Below, in pieces: positions 44,144 to 57,489 of a stretch of 64,000 nucleotides of DNA. The notes beneath the pieces were generated by a model. It was not told where the DNA came from and ran no database searches. It worked only from the letters and a program-made list of their open reading frames with translations. Position 1 is the stretch's first letter. Each line of letters opens with the position of its first letter. The DNA comes from Amborella trichopoda (lineage: Eukaryota > Streptophyta > Magnoliopsida > Amborellales > Amborellaceae). The stretch is from the NCBI RefSeq assembly GCF_000471905.2, contig NW_006496077.1:398674-462673 (forward strand). The letters are read 5' to 3'. Both the position numbers and the translations under genes were made by a program.

Positions 44144-46440
44144 TTGCCCCAAGGCCTTCAAGCATTAAGATCAGCATTAATCCATCCCCAAGGCCACCCA
44201 GAGGCAGTGCTTACTTGCGTTGTAAGGCAATCTCAAGATCAATTCGGGCAATCTCAACCACTGTTGCACAGGTTTCCATATAAAGGTTTGAAGAGGACTA
44301 GAATCACCCATGCTACCGAATTATCCGAACAGGGAGAACGAGTCAAGGTAATGGTAGTAAGCCATGAAGGGGATGACCTTAAAAATCCAATGGCCCGTTT
44401 TGAGGATGTGTTGAACATCATTCTAGATAGGCTCAAGGAACTTTAAGATGCTCGACCAGTAGTGTCTTCTCATTGAGAAGAAAACTTCCCCATTGAGCCC
44501 TAATGTGGAGAGGAAGAGAGATCTCAGCCTCCTCCTACGGTCCAAACCCCAAGGCATCCAAACCCTTCTGCCTCCTTTGACGACCTGCCCAATCTAGCCT
44601 CTCATGCTACGCCATCGATGTTTACTCAAGAAGATGCTCAGATGACGATCAACAAAATAATCCAAGGTTTACAAACGTCGATGACACAAGAGAGTATCCA
44701 ATACTAGAAACCATACCTGCCTTTTATTGATCGAATCCCCTTCCCCATCAGATGTCAAAAGGGAAGATTACTAGTCTTTGATAGCACGAATTAACCCCAG
44801 TAGCATGTGGCTCATTTCATGTTAGCATACCAGGAATCAACTTTAGACTCTAGACTGCTTCTTCAGCAATTTGCAGAAACTTTGGTTGGGCCTGCCTTTA
44901 AATGGTATGCACGCCTACCCCCAGATTCAGTTCATTCGTGACAAGAAATGGATCAATTTTTTACAAATGCTTTTACGAAGAGGAAATGGGTGTTCAAGCA
45001 ATAGAACTCCTAACAATGTCTCAGGAGATGGCTGAGTTAGTGGGCAAGTACATCCAGAGATTGAGAAACCTTTCCATGTGCCAGATCAATCCCATGACTA
45101 AAATTGATGTTGTACAAATATGTATAAGGAACATTGAAAAGGAAATCTCCTTGCATGTCAAAGCCTCTAATCCTACAACTTTTTTTGACATGATCACAAA
45201 GGAAGCTAAAATCGAAAGCTTGTTATAGTATCATGGAGGAAATAGAATTTAGACTGTGGGGGGGGGGGGGGTTCAAACTCTCAATTCCGTTAATAACGAA
45301 ACTAACCCTCGGGTTAGTCAGCAAAGGAATTCAGTCTGCGCGGTAGTCATACCATGCCCCTTCATCCGGAATCCCCAGCTAATGTTACTCCTCTTCAGAC
45401 ATTAGACACCTCTTGAGGGCTGCGACATAGAGGCCAACTCTCTTGAAAATGTTGATTGAACAAGGCATAGTGCACCTTCTAGACATTAAACATCTAGAAC
45501 AAGCATGACTCACTAGTCATGCCAATTATTGCGGCTATCACCAAATGTTAGGCCACCCCGTGAAAGATTACCTCCAACACATAGAGCACATCGAATCCTA
45601 AATTCGAAAGGGGCAAATCAACTTGGAGAGCCTTAAGAAGGCTTTCGAAACTCCGGAAGCCTCACATATGGTCACAGTCAAAGAAAAATCGACTGATGGT
45701 GCCCTTATAGCTAAGCTGTATATTCACATGCTCCCCGTCCATTCGACGTAATGGTACAACACAAAATGATCGCGCCCTGCATACCCAAGAAACAAAAACA
45801 GGTGGTAGAAAAAAGATCAAGACTCGTGGTGCCGATATCATCAGCTGAGAGGACATGAATTGTGTCACTGTTTCAGATTTTGATCTGTTTTGTAGAGGTA
45901 TATACAAACAGTGAGATAATCATAAACAATGCATCATCCTCACATCTAGAGGAAGCTCTTGAGGTCGAAATCTCGCGACAGGAGAAATTCAAGTAGACTC
46001 AAAACTTTGCCCTTAGTGCCCCAAAAGCACCTCTCTTCCTGATTCTGTCGAAGTGCCCAAGCCATGGGAGGTATATACCACGGCCGTGGTAAGATGAAAA
46101 GCCTCAGGAGGGAAGTTATATGCCAAGCGAACGTGATACCCGCACTGCAAGCTCAAGAAGCCCATCCGCTCAAAAGAAGAGAAGAAAACAAAAGGACTAC
46201 GTGAGCACAACCCTACAAATTGAAATGCCCTCAATACCTAAATTAAAATGGTTCTCTTCCTCCTTTTCCTACTCTAAATGACTTCATCCCAAGGCAAGTT
46301 CTTTTTGTCGAGGGCGGTCAATACATGACTACAAGGACAATCGACGACACGTCCCATAGGGGGGGGATACAAAGGAGGTCCCCATTGCGGGCTGATAAAG
46401 GAACTATTCCTAAAAAGAAAAGGTCCAAGCTACAGGACTA
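44144..46440 (+). pseudogene. gag: Gag polyprotein remnant, copy B
   Basis: Counterpart of the gag at 2137-4370. 44144-44446 has MARFEDVLNIILDRLKEL. 44902-45228 carries the capsid part, AIELLTMSQEMAELVGKY and QRLRNLSMCQINPMTKID, preceded in another frame by KWYARLPPDS near 44900. The Cys-His knuckle near 45530-45575 reads YCGYHQMLGHPVKDY, with Cys and both His present but the last Cys changed to Tyr, so it preserves more of the motif than copy A. A run of 14 G at 45258-45271 replaces gggggcgggg of copy A. Stops and frameshifts are many and only partly shared with A. Confidence 0.85.
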
Positions 46441-46778
46441 CTAAACTGCTAGCGCATGTCCGGGCTGTACGACACTAAAAATATGCCACCCATGATCATG
46501 GTGGTATGACCTTAAAACTGCCGCAAAAAAAAAAAAAAAAGAAAAAAGAAAAAAAGAAACAAGAGAGCGAGACTGGAACGAAAACCCTATCAGGTGTTCA
46601 AGTCATGCATAAAAAACAATTCAGATGCACGAACGACAAACCTCTAGGTTCATCCGTTATTCCTCTTACTTAGGAGATAAGAAAAGAAAGGCATAAGAAG
46701 TATAAATAGAGGAAACATGGGGGAGGAAAGAAAGAAAAAATAAACATTCCATACATATGTTGAAAGAATTACAAAAAT
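46441..46778. other. Gap between gag and antisense ORF, copy B
   Basis: A-rich with a 17-base A run near 46526. No coding signal. Confidence 0.6.
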
Positions 46779-48665
46779 TTAGACGGGCCTCAAAAGTCCA
46801 CAAAATGGAATGAAACCCTTAAAATGGTCGAAAGCCTCGGGCATCTTCTCCTTCAGCTCCTGTGCGCTCCAGCGCAACCTTCTTTCACCTCTCAAAATGA
46901 GAAATTTCCTTACTGACTACCTTGGACAAATCAAGGGTCGCCCTCGCCTCGAAATTCAGCAGCTTCAGTAGTCTAGACTTCTGAAGTATTATCTCCTCGT
47001 GCTGACTTTGTTGGATCTTCAAATAGACCGCGTGGACTTGCAATAAAGCAATCTCATCCTCTACAGCTAGAATCTAATTAGAGAAGCTTGTCTCTTTTTC
47101 TATGAGGCGAGCTTGGTAAGAAATGAGTGTGTCCTTCCTCTTCTCATGGCCCTTCATGAGAGCCTTTTTCGTTGCCAAGCTCTCTTTCAAAACAGCTAGG
47201 TGCTCACTAGATGCCTACACCGAAGTCTCACAAAGAAGAGCCTCAGCTCCCCAATCCGCGAGACTCTGCAGCAACCCCTTTAGCTGGTCGAAGGTCCCCT
47301 CATCACAATACACGACCGCTCAATCCTCAATAGCTTCTATCTGTTCCTAGAGGTCAGAAAGAGCATACTCCCTAATCCCTTGAAGACCCGATTGAAGCAT
47401 GAGCCTCACAACAAGCGCCTTCAAACATGGCGCTGATGAAGGCAGCGTTGAAGAACCAATCATAGTGAGCGAAGGAACATCGAGAGCTGAATCCCTGACC
47501 ATGAGCACCAAATATTCTGGGAGGATGGTGAAAAGATAAGATGAAGACTCTTCAGCCTGTGTCCCTGAAGATGGTGCTTCCGTACCCAATGGTGCCGCCG
47601 ACGCTGAAAAAGGAGCCTTTGAGCCGGATTCTGCCCTTAGCACTACTTCTGAAACGATCGGAGCAGTTGCCGTTAGAGTTGCCATGCCAACACTAGGGAC
47701 CTTATCCACGGTCTCGAAATCAACCGGAGTCGACATCGTGGGAGGTCGAGTTGAGACTATACAAGCCTCCACTTTCACACGCTTAAGAAAAGGAGCTGGA
47801 GGCGATGCACCCGCAGTGGATGAACCCCTCTTTTTTCAGTGGGTGTTTTTCTTCAAAACCATGGGAGCCAACTGGGGACCCTTTGACCCTTTTCTCTTAT
47901 ACCCCTCTTGCCTCTTTTCCCCTGCTCTCTGGGGTACACTTCTCAGTCCTGTACCCACAAGAGTTGTCTGGCCATGTTTGGGCCTAGCTGCTAGGACAAA
48001 GCCCGATCCACTTTTTGTCGAGGCATACAGGCTCAAGACTGATCTTCCTTCATGGCCCAATACTACATCTCCCTTAGTCCATCCAAAGACGAAACCGAGA
48101 TCATCAAACAAAGATTTTGTTTCGCCCTCCAAAGACAAATACTCTAAGTCACCATCGTCCATTTTCAAAGAACGAGGCTGGCAAGCTCTCTTTATACTGG
48201 CTCAATTCAAAAAACTGTGGACGACTTGCCATTGGTGGTCAGAGCACCAATACATACGGTTGGTGGCATCCCACCACCACCGATAACTCTTTGTCGTGAA
48301 ACCCATGCGACCAAAATGAGGGATCACAAACATGCTTATCTCCATGAGGAGAAGTAAAATCTCCCACCCCATCCTCATGTCAAGCTTGCTCGATGCCTCA
48401 CGATTTGCTCCAGGAGCCTCATGATTGTGCAGCGCCCCCTTTCTGTCATACTCCTTCTTGAAGGAGATGGTATAGCAGCACCCTTATGTTGTACATCATT
48501 TTTGACATACTTACATCTCCCACATGAACAAGGAGAGAGTCGATAGCAACTTGGTCCTGTCAGCAAACACTGACAGACCATAGTTGTGCCACGAAATAAG
48601 TCTCAGACCAGGCAACCTGGGACGAATGCTATCGTGCCAAAGAGAGACCCTACAATTGCAGCATT
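46779..48665 (-). pseudogene. Antisense coiled-coil ORF, copy B
   Basis: From 48168 leftward the frame MKMDDGDLEYLSLEG ... RAGEKRQEG ... MVLKKNTH runs to a single nonsense codon (tca on plus at 47836-47838). It then continues in the same frame through KKRGSSTAGASP and KRVKVEACIVS to 47347, about 270 codons with one stop. The heptad helix and the ending MPEAFDHF with TAA at 46779-46781 follow after frame changes. Copy A lacks this stop but has a 14-nt deletion nearby, so the two copies were broken by different mutations and the ORF was probably more intact when the segment duplicated. Confidence 0.72.
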
Positions 48666-48761
48666 ATGTTAAGGGCTTCAAGATGATACCAGATCACCGC
48701 CAACACACTCAGGATGTTGAGAAACCCCCGAGGACCAAATTTGGGCACAATCAGACCAATC

Positions 48762-48769
48762 AAAAGGGG
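48762..48769 (+). other. Polypurine tract, copy B
   Basis: AAAAGGGG directly before TCTACTCCAG, the inferred LTR start; see 6699-6706. Confidence 0.6.
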
Positions 48770-50120
48770 TCTACTCCAGTACGACCTCAAAATGAGTACA
48801 TTTTACACTATCACGATGCTGCTCCACTAAACTAGTCCCCAAGCATGGAGACTACAACATTGTTGTTGAAGGGTATTTTTTGACACTCATAAGGAGAGAG
48901 CAGTTTGCGACCTAGGTCCGTACGTATCAAAATACATGTGGATTACAGAAGTAGTAGGTAAATAGGCTTTGATTCAGAGCTTGTTTTTTTTATAGTCTCA
49001 TAATGGCCACAAAATGATAAAAAAATGTGGTTAAGGGTCTTTGAAGAATACCCGTCAAGTTTCATCGCAATCCAACAAAGTTAAGGTGGATCAGATGTTA
49101 AAACAGTTTTAAGAATTTTGCCTTTAACGCGTTGAAAGAAGACCCTGTCACTAAAGCCCTATCACCGGAGATTTAAATCAACATTAGATCACTTCCATTG
49201 GATTCAGAACCCACGCGTACTAAGTTTCAGTTCATTCAGAAGCTTCTAGACCTATCTACGGCCAAATTACCAAAAATAGGTAGGTTGCACATTATTCTGG
49301 TGCACCTCTAAAACTGTGCTTTCCAATTTCAGGATGAATTTCCAATGGTTGTATCGTCTTCATCATGGGTAGAAACAAGCCCAAATTTTGAGAGGATGTT
49401 CATCTCATCGGCTCGATCAATTTGATATATGGCATGCTCAATGGCATGGCCAGAGCCTAGAGAAATCGAACAGCAAAGATCGTTATGAAAACCCAAAATT
49501 TGTAGGATTTTTGAAGAGAGATGTCCCTTCAATCAAATAACCACATCATGACGCTCGCATATCGGATTGGTCAGAAATCAAGCTCGTTACGACCACATGG
49601 TCAAGGGATTCATCTTGGTCAAACCTTACGCATGATGAATGGTCAGATTCAATGCATTTTAAGGACAAAAAAAAGGAAATATTCAGAATCCCAATTCCAG
49701 CAAAAATACCCTAATTGAGAAAGTGGTCATTCAGGCACCAAATACAACCATTGTTATTGCAAAATGATCATGGTGACTTGCTCGTCCACCTATAGCAAAG
49801 AAATCAAAGAAAACAATCGAGAAACGAGCGCAATCTTCTATCTAAGATGGCAAGTTTCTCACAACATTGTCGCCACAAGTTAGCCCTCAAGACCTTGATC
49901 CATGGCTCAAAACCTATACCAAAATGACCATTTCATCGAGCTCACTAAGAATCCAATGTTATTTTGGCCTGAAGATGGCAAGGAAGACCCCATATGAGCC
50001 ACAAAAAATCACAAGAAGCTTCATGGCCATTTTTTATCTAATATGGAAAATTCTTTTTAATCATATTTTTCAACAATTAGATCACTTTTTGGGCATCCAC
50101 CCATGTTTTGGATGACCACC

Positions 50121-50129
50121 TATATATAC
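50121..50129 (+). promoter_or_regulatory. TATA box of the plus LTR, copy B
   Basis: tatatatac in the conserved context gatgaccacc ... acgtcatgtaatagcc, identical in position to 8071-8079. Confidence 0.6.
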
Positions 50130-50249
50130 ACGTCATGTAATAGCCTAAGGGCTGGCTTTTTGCTTAATGGATAAACCTTGGCCACTATGAAATGCACTTG
50201 CCCTTAGAGAGAGAAGAGAGAGAAAACATTGGGCTGACACCTTTGAGAT

Positions 50250-51785
50250 TCATCCAGGTAAGTTCTCCTTCTCTCTCCTTTTCTCTTTTTCTTTCTTCTT
50301 CACTCCTTTTATTTCATTCTCTCTCCTCTCTTTCTCTCTCTTTCTTCTCTTTCTTTCTTTCTCTCACCTTCTCTCTCATTCTCTCTCTTTCTGTCACCTC
50401 ATTCTTTTTGTCTCCTTCTCTCTTTCTCTATCTCTCTCACTCTCTCTCTTTTTGTCTCCTCTCTCTCCCTCTCTCTCTCCACTCTCCCTTCCCCAAGCAG
50501 TGGTCTAAGCCTTTTCCCAAGTGGCAGGCTTCAGTTGTCGTCTCGTTTTCTTATCTTCTTCTCAATTCTACTTCTTTATCTCTCATCTTCTTTCTCTATC
50601 TTCTCCGAGTGACAACGTGAGCCTTTTCCCAAGTGGCAGGCTTTAGCCGTAATCTCGACCTCTTGTCTTGTTCTCAATTCTTCTCCCCCAACCCAATCGG
50701 GCTGGCCTGATTCTCTATTCCCCTTCCTCTTCTGTCTCTTTGTTTCTCTACCTAATTGGGCCGATAGTTAGGCACATGCTTGGTATCTTTCTCTCTCTCT
50801 CTCTACCCATTCATGCCGACGGCTAAGCCAAGCCATCAGCCCAATTCTTTCTTCTGCTTCTCTTTCTCTCTTTATCTATTCCTCTCTCTCTATCTTGACC
50901 CAATTAGGACAATAGTGAGCTCTCTCTTCCCCTTCTCTCTCTCTTTCTTTTTCTCTCTTACTCTCTCTCTCTTAATCGGGGCGGCTACCTGGAAACCGCG
51001 ACGGCTGCTTAGATGCCGGGATGACTGCCTGAAGTCGAGATGGCTGCTGAATGTTGAGGCGACTGCCTTGACATCGGGATGGCTACCTGAAGGTCGAGAA
51101 GGCTGCCTGGATACTAAGATGACTAACTCGATGATGGGACGACTGCCTGGATGACGGGACAAATGCCTGGATGCCGATCCGTCTTTTTATTCTCTTCCTT
51201 CTTCTTTCTCCCTCTTTCTTTCCACTTTTTCTCTCGTTGGGATGGCTGCTTGGACGTCGGGATGACTGCTTGGATGCCAAAATGGCTTCCTGGATGTCGA
51301 GACAATTGCCTGGATGCTGAGATGGCTGCCTGGATGCCGAAACGACTGTCTTGATGCCGAGATGGCTGCCTGGATATTGGGACAGCTGCCTAAACATCGG
51401 GACTGCTACCTGACGCTGTGATGGCTGCCTGTACATCGGTCCCTCTTTCTCTTATCTTCTCTTCCCTTCTTCTTTCTCTCTCTTTCTTTCCATTATTTCT
51501 CTCATTAGGACGGCTGCTAGGATGCTGAGATGACTACCTAGATGCCGGGACAATTGCATAAACGTCGAGACAGCTGCCGAGCCGGATGCTTTGATGCCGG
51601 GATGACGGCCTAGACAATGGGACGACTGCCTGAACGTTGAGACAGCTGCCTGGATGCCGATAGAGCTGCCTAGACGTCGAGGCAGCTGCCTAGATGCCGA
51701 CATGACTATCTGGACGTCGGGACAGCTACCTGGACAACGGGATGGTTGCCTGGACACCGAGATGGCTGCCTAGATTACCTAGACG
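50250..51785 (+). repeat. Pyrimidine tract and 20-bp minisatellite, copy B
   Basis: 50250-50500 and shorter stretches to 50975 are C/T tracts. From 50985 to 51785 the 20-bp unit (atggctgcctggatgccgag type) recurs in three blocks split by pyrimidine spacers near 51180-51235 and 51440-51505. The arrangement equals copy A, so the higher-order structure predates the duplication. Confidence 0.9.
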
Positions 51786-52325
51786 ATCCTTCTTTCTCTT
51801 CTCTTCTCGTCACCTCTTTTCTAAACTAAAATCTTTGTTTTTGTTTATGTGAAGTCGTTCATCACAACGGTGCCCTAAAGCTACCGAATTGATAATGGAC
51901 CTCACGTTACCCCCACCCCTTTTATTTTATTTTATTTTACTATACTCATGAAATGAAAAATTAGGGTCTTACGACCCACTTGTCTTGAAATCTCACATAT
52001 GTGTGTGTGCAGGAATACAAAAAATGAATCAAGGGAGTCGAATCCGAATGAGCCTTTGGCTAGGGGGGCTTTCTTCGTGATCTAAGAGGGTGCCCACGCT
52101 AGCAGCCCGAGCGTGTCACAGACCAAAGTGACGTAAGTCCTGCCTCACAACTCTAATTCCTCTCTCACTAGTTGGTCCTTGACCTCATCCGTGCGCGTAC
52201 TCACCCTCATGCACTCCGTGTTTCTCTAAAGAGCGATCTCCAGTCCTCGGGTCTCTTAAGGACTTGGGTCCATATCAGCCGGGTCTTCCTGACCTAACCG
52301 GGGAGATCGAGGCACCCAACCACCT

Positions 52326-52345
52326 TGATGAGTCCACTGGGGACA
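52326..52345 (+). other. Primer binding site, plus strand, copy B
   Basis: TGATGAGTCCACTGGGGACA, three bases after the LTR end, followed by tgctacccc as in copy A. Confidence 0.75.
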
Positions 52346-53580
52346 TGCTACCCCATTGTCGACCCATCTTGCTTGGCAAATTTTCTGGTTTCACACACAC
52401 ACACACACACATCGTTGGGGTTATTTAACCCCTACATCGGGAGCGAGGATTTCATAATTCCTGCCCCCTTGACTTTGTCCCTCAGGGACCAGGTGCTATG
52501 AACCACGTTACGTATCCTCCTTTTGAGCATCGATTCAATTTCACGCTCCCAGGTCGTTGGTCGGATCTAGGTGAGGAGGGACTTACAAGTCCCTCACTCT
52601 ACATCTCCCGACATCGATAGACACACCGTCAATGTCACTTACACGGGTGGCATAGCAGCTGCCCCTCACAGCATTCATCTAGTTACCGTAAAGTAACTTG
52701 TCGATAATTCTACTTGGGGCAGTCAAAAGGCCACCTTCCTCTCTTTTGAGTTTGGCAGTTCGCTTGCCGTTGCTTATGTGAGTCACCGTACAGCCACCCC
52801 CCATTTTGCATCAGTCCAAACCCCAATTTTTGGAGGTTTGAAGCAAAGAGGAGGCTTTAAAACTATTTCCTCTATCCCACCCACTAGGACTAGCGGTTCA
52901 TCCACAAGGTCCACATCTCGAAGCAGCTCTAGAGCTACCCCGATCCATCATCACAGGCTAGGTCTCTTAGAGCCTAGCCCCACACACAGGGGTAACCCGA
53001 TGGTCACCTCGTCAAGCTTGATGCATCTTTATCGCTCTGCTCCGGGCGACTAGAAAGCCATGCCCCAACGAGCACACAATTGATGGCTTAGCATGGTCCA
53101 CAGGAGCACATGCATGTTCACCGCATGAATGGTGGCCACTAGGTCGCTCTATACACTTCACGCCAAGGCTGACATTGCTAGACCCGAACCTCTTGTTCAT
53201 TCACGGGCTGGCCCCAAAGCCACCCTGAACGCACCTTTGCACCGTGCACACACACACGGATCCGAGATCTCCCCTAGTTCTGAGGGTAGTCATGAAAAAG
53301 GGGAAGAAGAACAACTTGCCTTTGCTTAAAGGCAATTCTACCTGGCCACTAAGAAGGGTAATGCTAGCTGTGAAAATAGAGACAAGGGCAGCACCGGTTA
53401 CGAAGAGAGAGAGAGAGAAGGGCAATGCCATGAGTGTAACATCGCGCGTGAAGAGTAGCATCATGTATGAAGTTAAAGAGAGGTATCGCCATTTGGAAGA
53501 GAAGAAAGAGCAATGCCATGTGTGGCATCACCGTGCATGGCAACGCTGTGTGTGGCACAACCGTGCACGAAGTAAAACTG
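52346..53580 (+). pseudogene. Leader and Gag N-terminal remnant, copy B
   Basis: Counterpart of 10375-11640. It includes a (ca)n run at 52389-52410 and the coding-like fragment near 53260-53330. All frames are short. Confidence 0.6.
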
Positions 53581-54308
53581 CCACCTTCCCGCCAGCAGCA
53601 CTTAAGCCTTCCCCTCTCACTGTCGTCCCACTTCTTTTCTTCCTCATCTCTCTCTCTCTAAGTCAAAACTTGGCAAAGTTCTCTACCTCACTATTGGAGC
53701 AGCCATTGTTGGAGTTGAAGAAGACGACAAAAGAAGATTTGGAGGGCACCGTTATTGTTTGAGTAAGTGGATCCACCACCATTGCACTACTGCCATGAAA
53801 ATACATGAAATTGATTGTCTACAAGATGAGTAATAAAAAGTGAATGTATTGTAGTGATTCCTATGCCCTGTTTCACTGAAATTTGTGTCTTTGCTCTATG
53901 ATGAATTTTGGTGCTCAAAAATGAATGTATGGCTAATTCTGTAGAAGATGTATGTTTATGTGTGTATATTGTGAAGGAACAATTATTATGATGTTAATCA
54001 CTAAGAATTGAAGGTTATGGAACATGTTCCTCAGGCATATAACGTGTTACTGTGAAATTCCAAGAATGTGCATGTTTTTTTAAGAGGATTTTGAGCAGTC
54101 ATATGAGGTCCAATTGACCTCAAATCACTACCATTAAAAGTATATGTTAGTCTAGTTAAATGTTGATGTTTGTCCATTTTTTAAATTCCTTACAAAAGTG
54201 AAGTTATGTTCCAAAATATATAAGTATGCCATTGTTGGCTGTTCTCCCTGAATATTTGTATTGTCACTGCTGTTGCCACTAATTTTGACGAACCAAACAA
54301 AGTCCATT
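53581..54308. other. AT-rich stretch of unknown origin, copy B
   Basis: Counterpart of 11641-12375, ending where LTR L4 begins. The first ~250 bases are especially similar between copies, as expected for CpG-poor DNA. Confidence 0.5.
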
Positions 54309-57300
54309 TAGTTAAGTGCCTCGATCTCGCCCTCCAGATCAGGATGATCGGGCAGCATGCATCTCAGGTTCTAGGGAGACCCAGGACTTTGAGATCGTTC
54401 TCTTGGGAACCTTATTTGAGAACAATAGTGGTATTACCAACCGATGAGAGTGGAATTTAAGGTGGGTTCGGGACTTACTCAAGCTGGTTCGCGTGGACGC
54501 CCTCGTAAATCATGAAGAAAACTCCCCAGTAGTAAAACAAGCTCGGAATGACCTCCCTTGGCTTGTATTTTCCTATTTCTACAATCACACACATATGGCA
54601 ATTGTTCCAAGACAAGTGGGTCAAGGGATTACATCTTGCACTCAGGTGAATGTACACAGGCATGCACATTCAAAGGATGAGAAGAATGGGAAAATGAAGA
54701 TTGGGGTAAGAAGAATTCAATCGAGTGGTGAGATCGACACAATGACCTGAGTAGTAGGTAATTGACCTGTCGTGGTAGTAAACTGGGCTCGGTAGTTCAG
54801 ATCGACTCAATTGAGGTACTACTAGACGACTGTACTAATACCGATTAGCTAGACACAATGACTTATCTATCGTAATAATAAAGTGGGCACAGTAACTATG
54901 ACTGACACAACAACATTACAGCTAAACGACAAGACTATCATTGAAGGCCAACCAGTCTCAACCATTCTAGAGAGTCAAAGAAAGAAGAGGGATTAGAGAT
55001 AGAAAAAAAAGAAGAGAGAGATGAGGAAAGACAAGCGAAGAAGATCAAAGAGAAGAAGAAACAGAGTAGGATAAAACCATGAGAGAAGAAGAAGAAGAGA
55101 GAAGGGAAGGAAAGGAGAAGGAGGAAACAGACGGGAATGAGACAAGGGGAAAACTCAGACGATGATGGCTTCCGTTAGTTGTGGAATAAAGAAAGAGGAG
55201 AGAGAAAGCATGCAGGCGGCAAAGGCCGTGCGCCAGCTATGTCATAAAAAAGAGGAGAGGGAAATCTCAGTTGGTGATGGCTTCCGCCAGTTGTGAAAGA
55301 AGAAAAGAAAGAGGGAGAATACTCAGCCAATGATAGGCTTGTGCCGACTGTGACAAAGGAGAAGAAAAAGAGAGGAACCCAGTCGGCGCTAGGCTTGTGC
55401 TAGTTGTGACAGAAATTAACAGAAGAGAAGAATGAGAGAGAAACCCAACGGGCTCTAGGCTTGCGCCAGTTGTAACAGAACAGAAGAAAAGAGAAGAAAG
55501 AGAGAGAAACTTGGTCGGCACTAGGCTTGCACTAGTTATGACAGAAGAGAAGAAAGAGAGAGAAAAACCAGTCGGTGCTAGGCTTGCTTCGGTTGTGACG
55601 AAGGAGAAGAAAAAGAGAGGAACCCAGCTGGTGTTAGGCTTGTGTCGGTTGTGACAAAACAGAAGAGAGGACAAGAAAGAGATAGAAACCCGATCGACGC
55701 TAGGCTTGCGCTGGTTGGGCTAAGGCATGGCCCACTGTTCATGTCTCAGGAGCAGGAAGGCATCATACCAGGCGATAGGTCCACCATTGAATAGAGAAAG
55801 AGAAGCTGGGAATGAGGGACATGATTGACTAGAGAGGAGGAAGAGAGAGAAAGTCAAAGATGAAAAGAAGAGAGAAAAAGAAATATATCGATGAGAGAAG
55901 AGGAGAGAGAGAAAGATAGAGATGAAAAAAGAGGAAAGAGAAAGAGGGGAGGAGAGAAAGAGGAGGAGAGAAAAGAGGAGGAGAGAGAAAATTACCTTAT
56001 TTAAGGGTGCCGACCCTTTTCTTCTCTCTTCTCTCTCTCTCCAGGAGGCACCCACGAACTCAAGCAATATGCGAAATTTTATTGAATGAATGAAAGTTGA
56101 ACCCAATAGTTTTTTACAATGACGCTTTGCTTGTTTATGTAGAATTGGGCCCAAACATGGGTGGGTGCTCAAAAACTACCTAAAATTGAAGATAATTAAA
56201 ATTTAATTGAATTAAAAGAAATTCTAAAAATGGGTGCAAAAGGACTGCTTTCCCCCTGCCTAATAATGTGTGGAATTCGAAAACAGTCCCTGCTGCTACC
56301 CGAGAACTTGTATGATATTCCGTTCTGATGCCCGTTTGATCAAAAGATTAAAGTTTTCTTGTAGGGCTCGACATGACAATCGATTGGTTACCAATTTCTA
56401 GCGTTGAATCATGATTTATAACCATGATCATGAGACTTGAATTTTGGATGAATCGTGAAAACTTTGGATCGATAGTGTGCTCATTCTGAACCACACCAAG
56501 CATGTTGTCACGATCACGTTGCAACAGGCGCAGCTTGATTTTGTGTCTGGATGAAGATTTTTTCATCTTGAGTTTTTGACCGAAATCTTGAAATCCGGTA
56601 GTTGGAATTTATAGAATTTTTGATGCCTCCGTGTGTGAAATCCAACCATTCATCGTACGTGAGGTTCGGACCAGAGATAGCTTTAGACCTTACGCACATA
56701 ATGAAATTGGTTTCATGTCAATCGGGTACACGAGCGCCATGATTTGGCCCCTCAAGTAGGGCGTGTTGCTGCTGATATTTCTGCAATGTTCTTCACAGAT
56801 CATCAACTTCTTTCTAGTTTTTCTCCCTGCTCGGGCATTGTCACGGGGCGTACCACCTATCGAAACACTCGTCTTGAAGAGAGGAACAGGCTCAAAAATT
56901 TCAGCATGATCTGACTTGGAATAAGTGAGATGTAGGCCCCAAAAGTTACTATCTATGACTGTGAAAACAACCACCGTTAATGGTGTTTTGGGGCAGGGTG
57001 GCCACACGGGAATAGAGTGCGGCCTACCCCTTTCCAGTATTTTACCTATAACTTTGTCTTAAAGTTCCCGGTAAGCCAAAACCTGACCCATAAGGGTTTT
57101 CGACAGTGATGAATCCAATGGTGGTGGTCTCATAATAATTTACCATGCCAAAACTATAGTTCTAATTACAGGGTCCATTTTAGGGTGCTAGAGGCAAATT
57201 TTTCCGAAGTTGTTTCTTTGTGATCACTGCCTTAGAAATGTCTGATTGCGATAAAACTTGGCAGGTGGCCTTTGGGAGTGCTGATGAAGATGTTGACCAA

Positions 57301-57489
57301 TTCTAGGGCCATTATGTGACTATCAAAATTTCCACAGTATGTTGAGGCTTTATTGACCTGCTTCTTCTTTATTCCGCATTAAGGACCAAGGTGCTGAAAA
57401 ATGTGTTCAAAAAGATTGCCCCACCGAATCTTGGGATTCAAAAAAAGTGATAAGAATGAAATTGGGAAAATTTCCTATGGCTTTAGTAT
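54309..57489 (-). mobile_element. LTR L4, minus orientation (3' LTR of element 3)
   Basis: Counterpart of L1, starting tagttaagtgcctcg. Purine and 60-bp arrays occupy 54970-55990. The minus TATA site has decayed to ttatgtaga near 56135. The right end is followed by ctttttcttc (57491-57500), a polypurine tract on the minus strand. Element 3 extends to its right. Confidence 0.8.
54970..55990 (+). repeat. Purine tracts and 60-bp dyad minisatellite, LTR L4
   Basis: Units with cores such as tcggcgctaggcttgtgc and agttgtgacagaag alternate with purine runs between 55170 and 55725; pure purine tracts flank them. Counterpart of 13040-14060. Confidence 0.85.

Larger units (their letters stand above)
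43826..52322 (+). mobile_element. Pol-less Tat-like retroelement, copy B
   Basis: Same content and order as 1761-10351: gag (+), antisense coiled-coil ORF (-), polypurine tract at 48762-48769, plus LTR 48770-52322, followed by a PBS at 52326. Copy B is slightly better preserved in the antisense ORF and in the Cys-His knuckle. Confidence 0.75.
48770..52322 (+). mobile_element. Long LTR in plus orientation, copy B
   Basis: Counterpart of 6707-10351. TATA box tatatatac at 50121-50129; pyrimidine tract 50250-50975; 20-bp minisatellite 50985-51785; (ttta)n-like run near 51917; end CAACCA at 52322, followed by a PBS. Differences from copy A are scattered substitutions and small indels, with some repeat units lost or gained. 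Confidence 0.8.
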
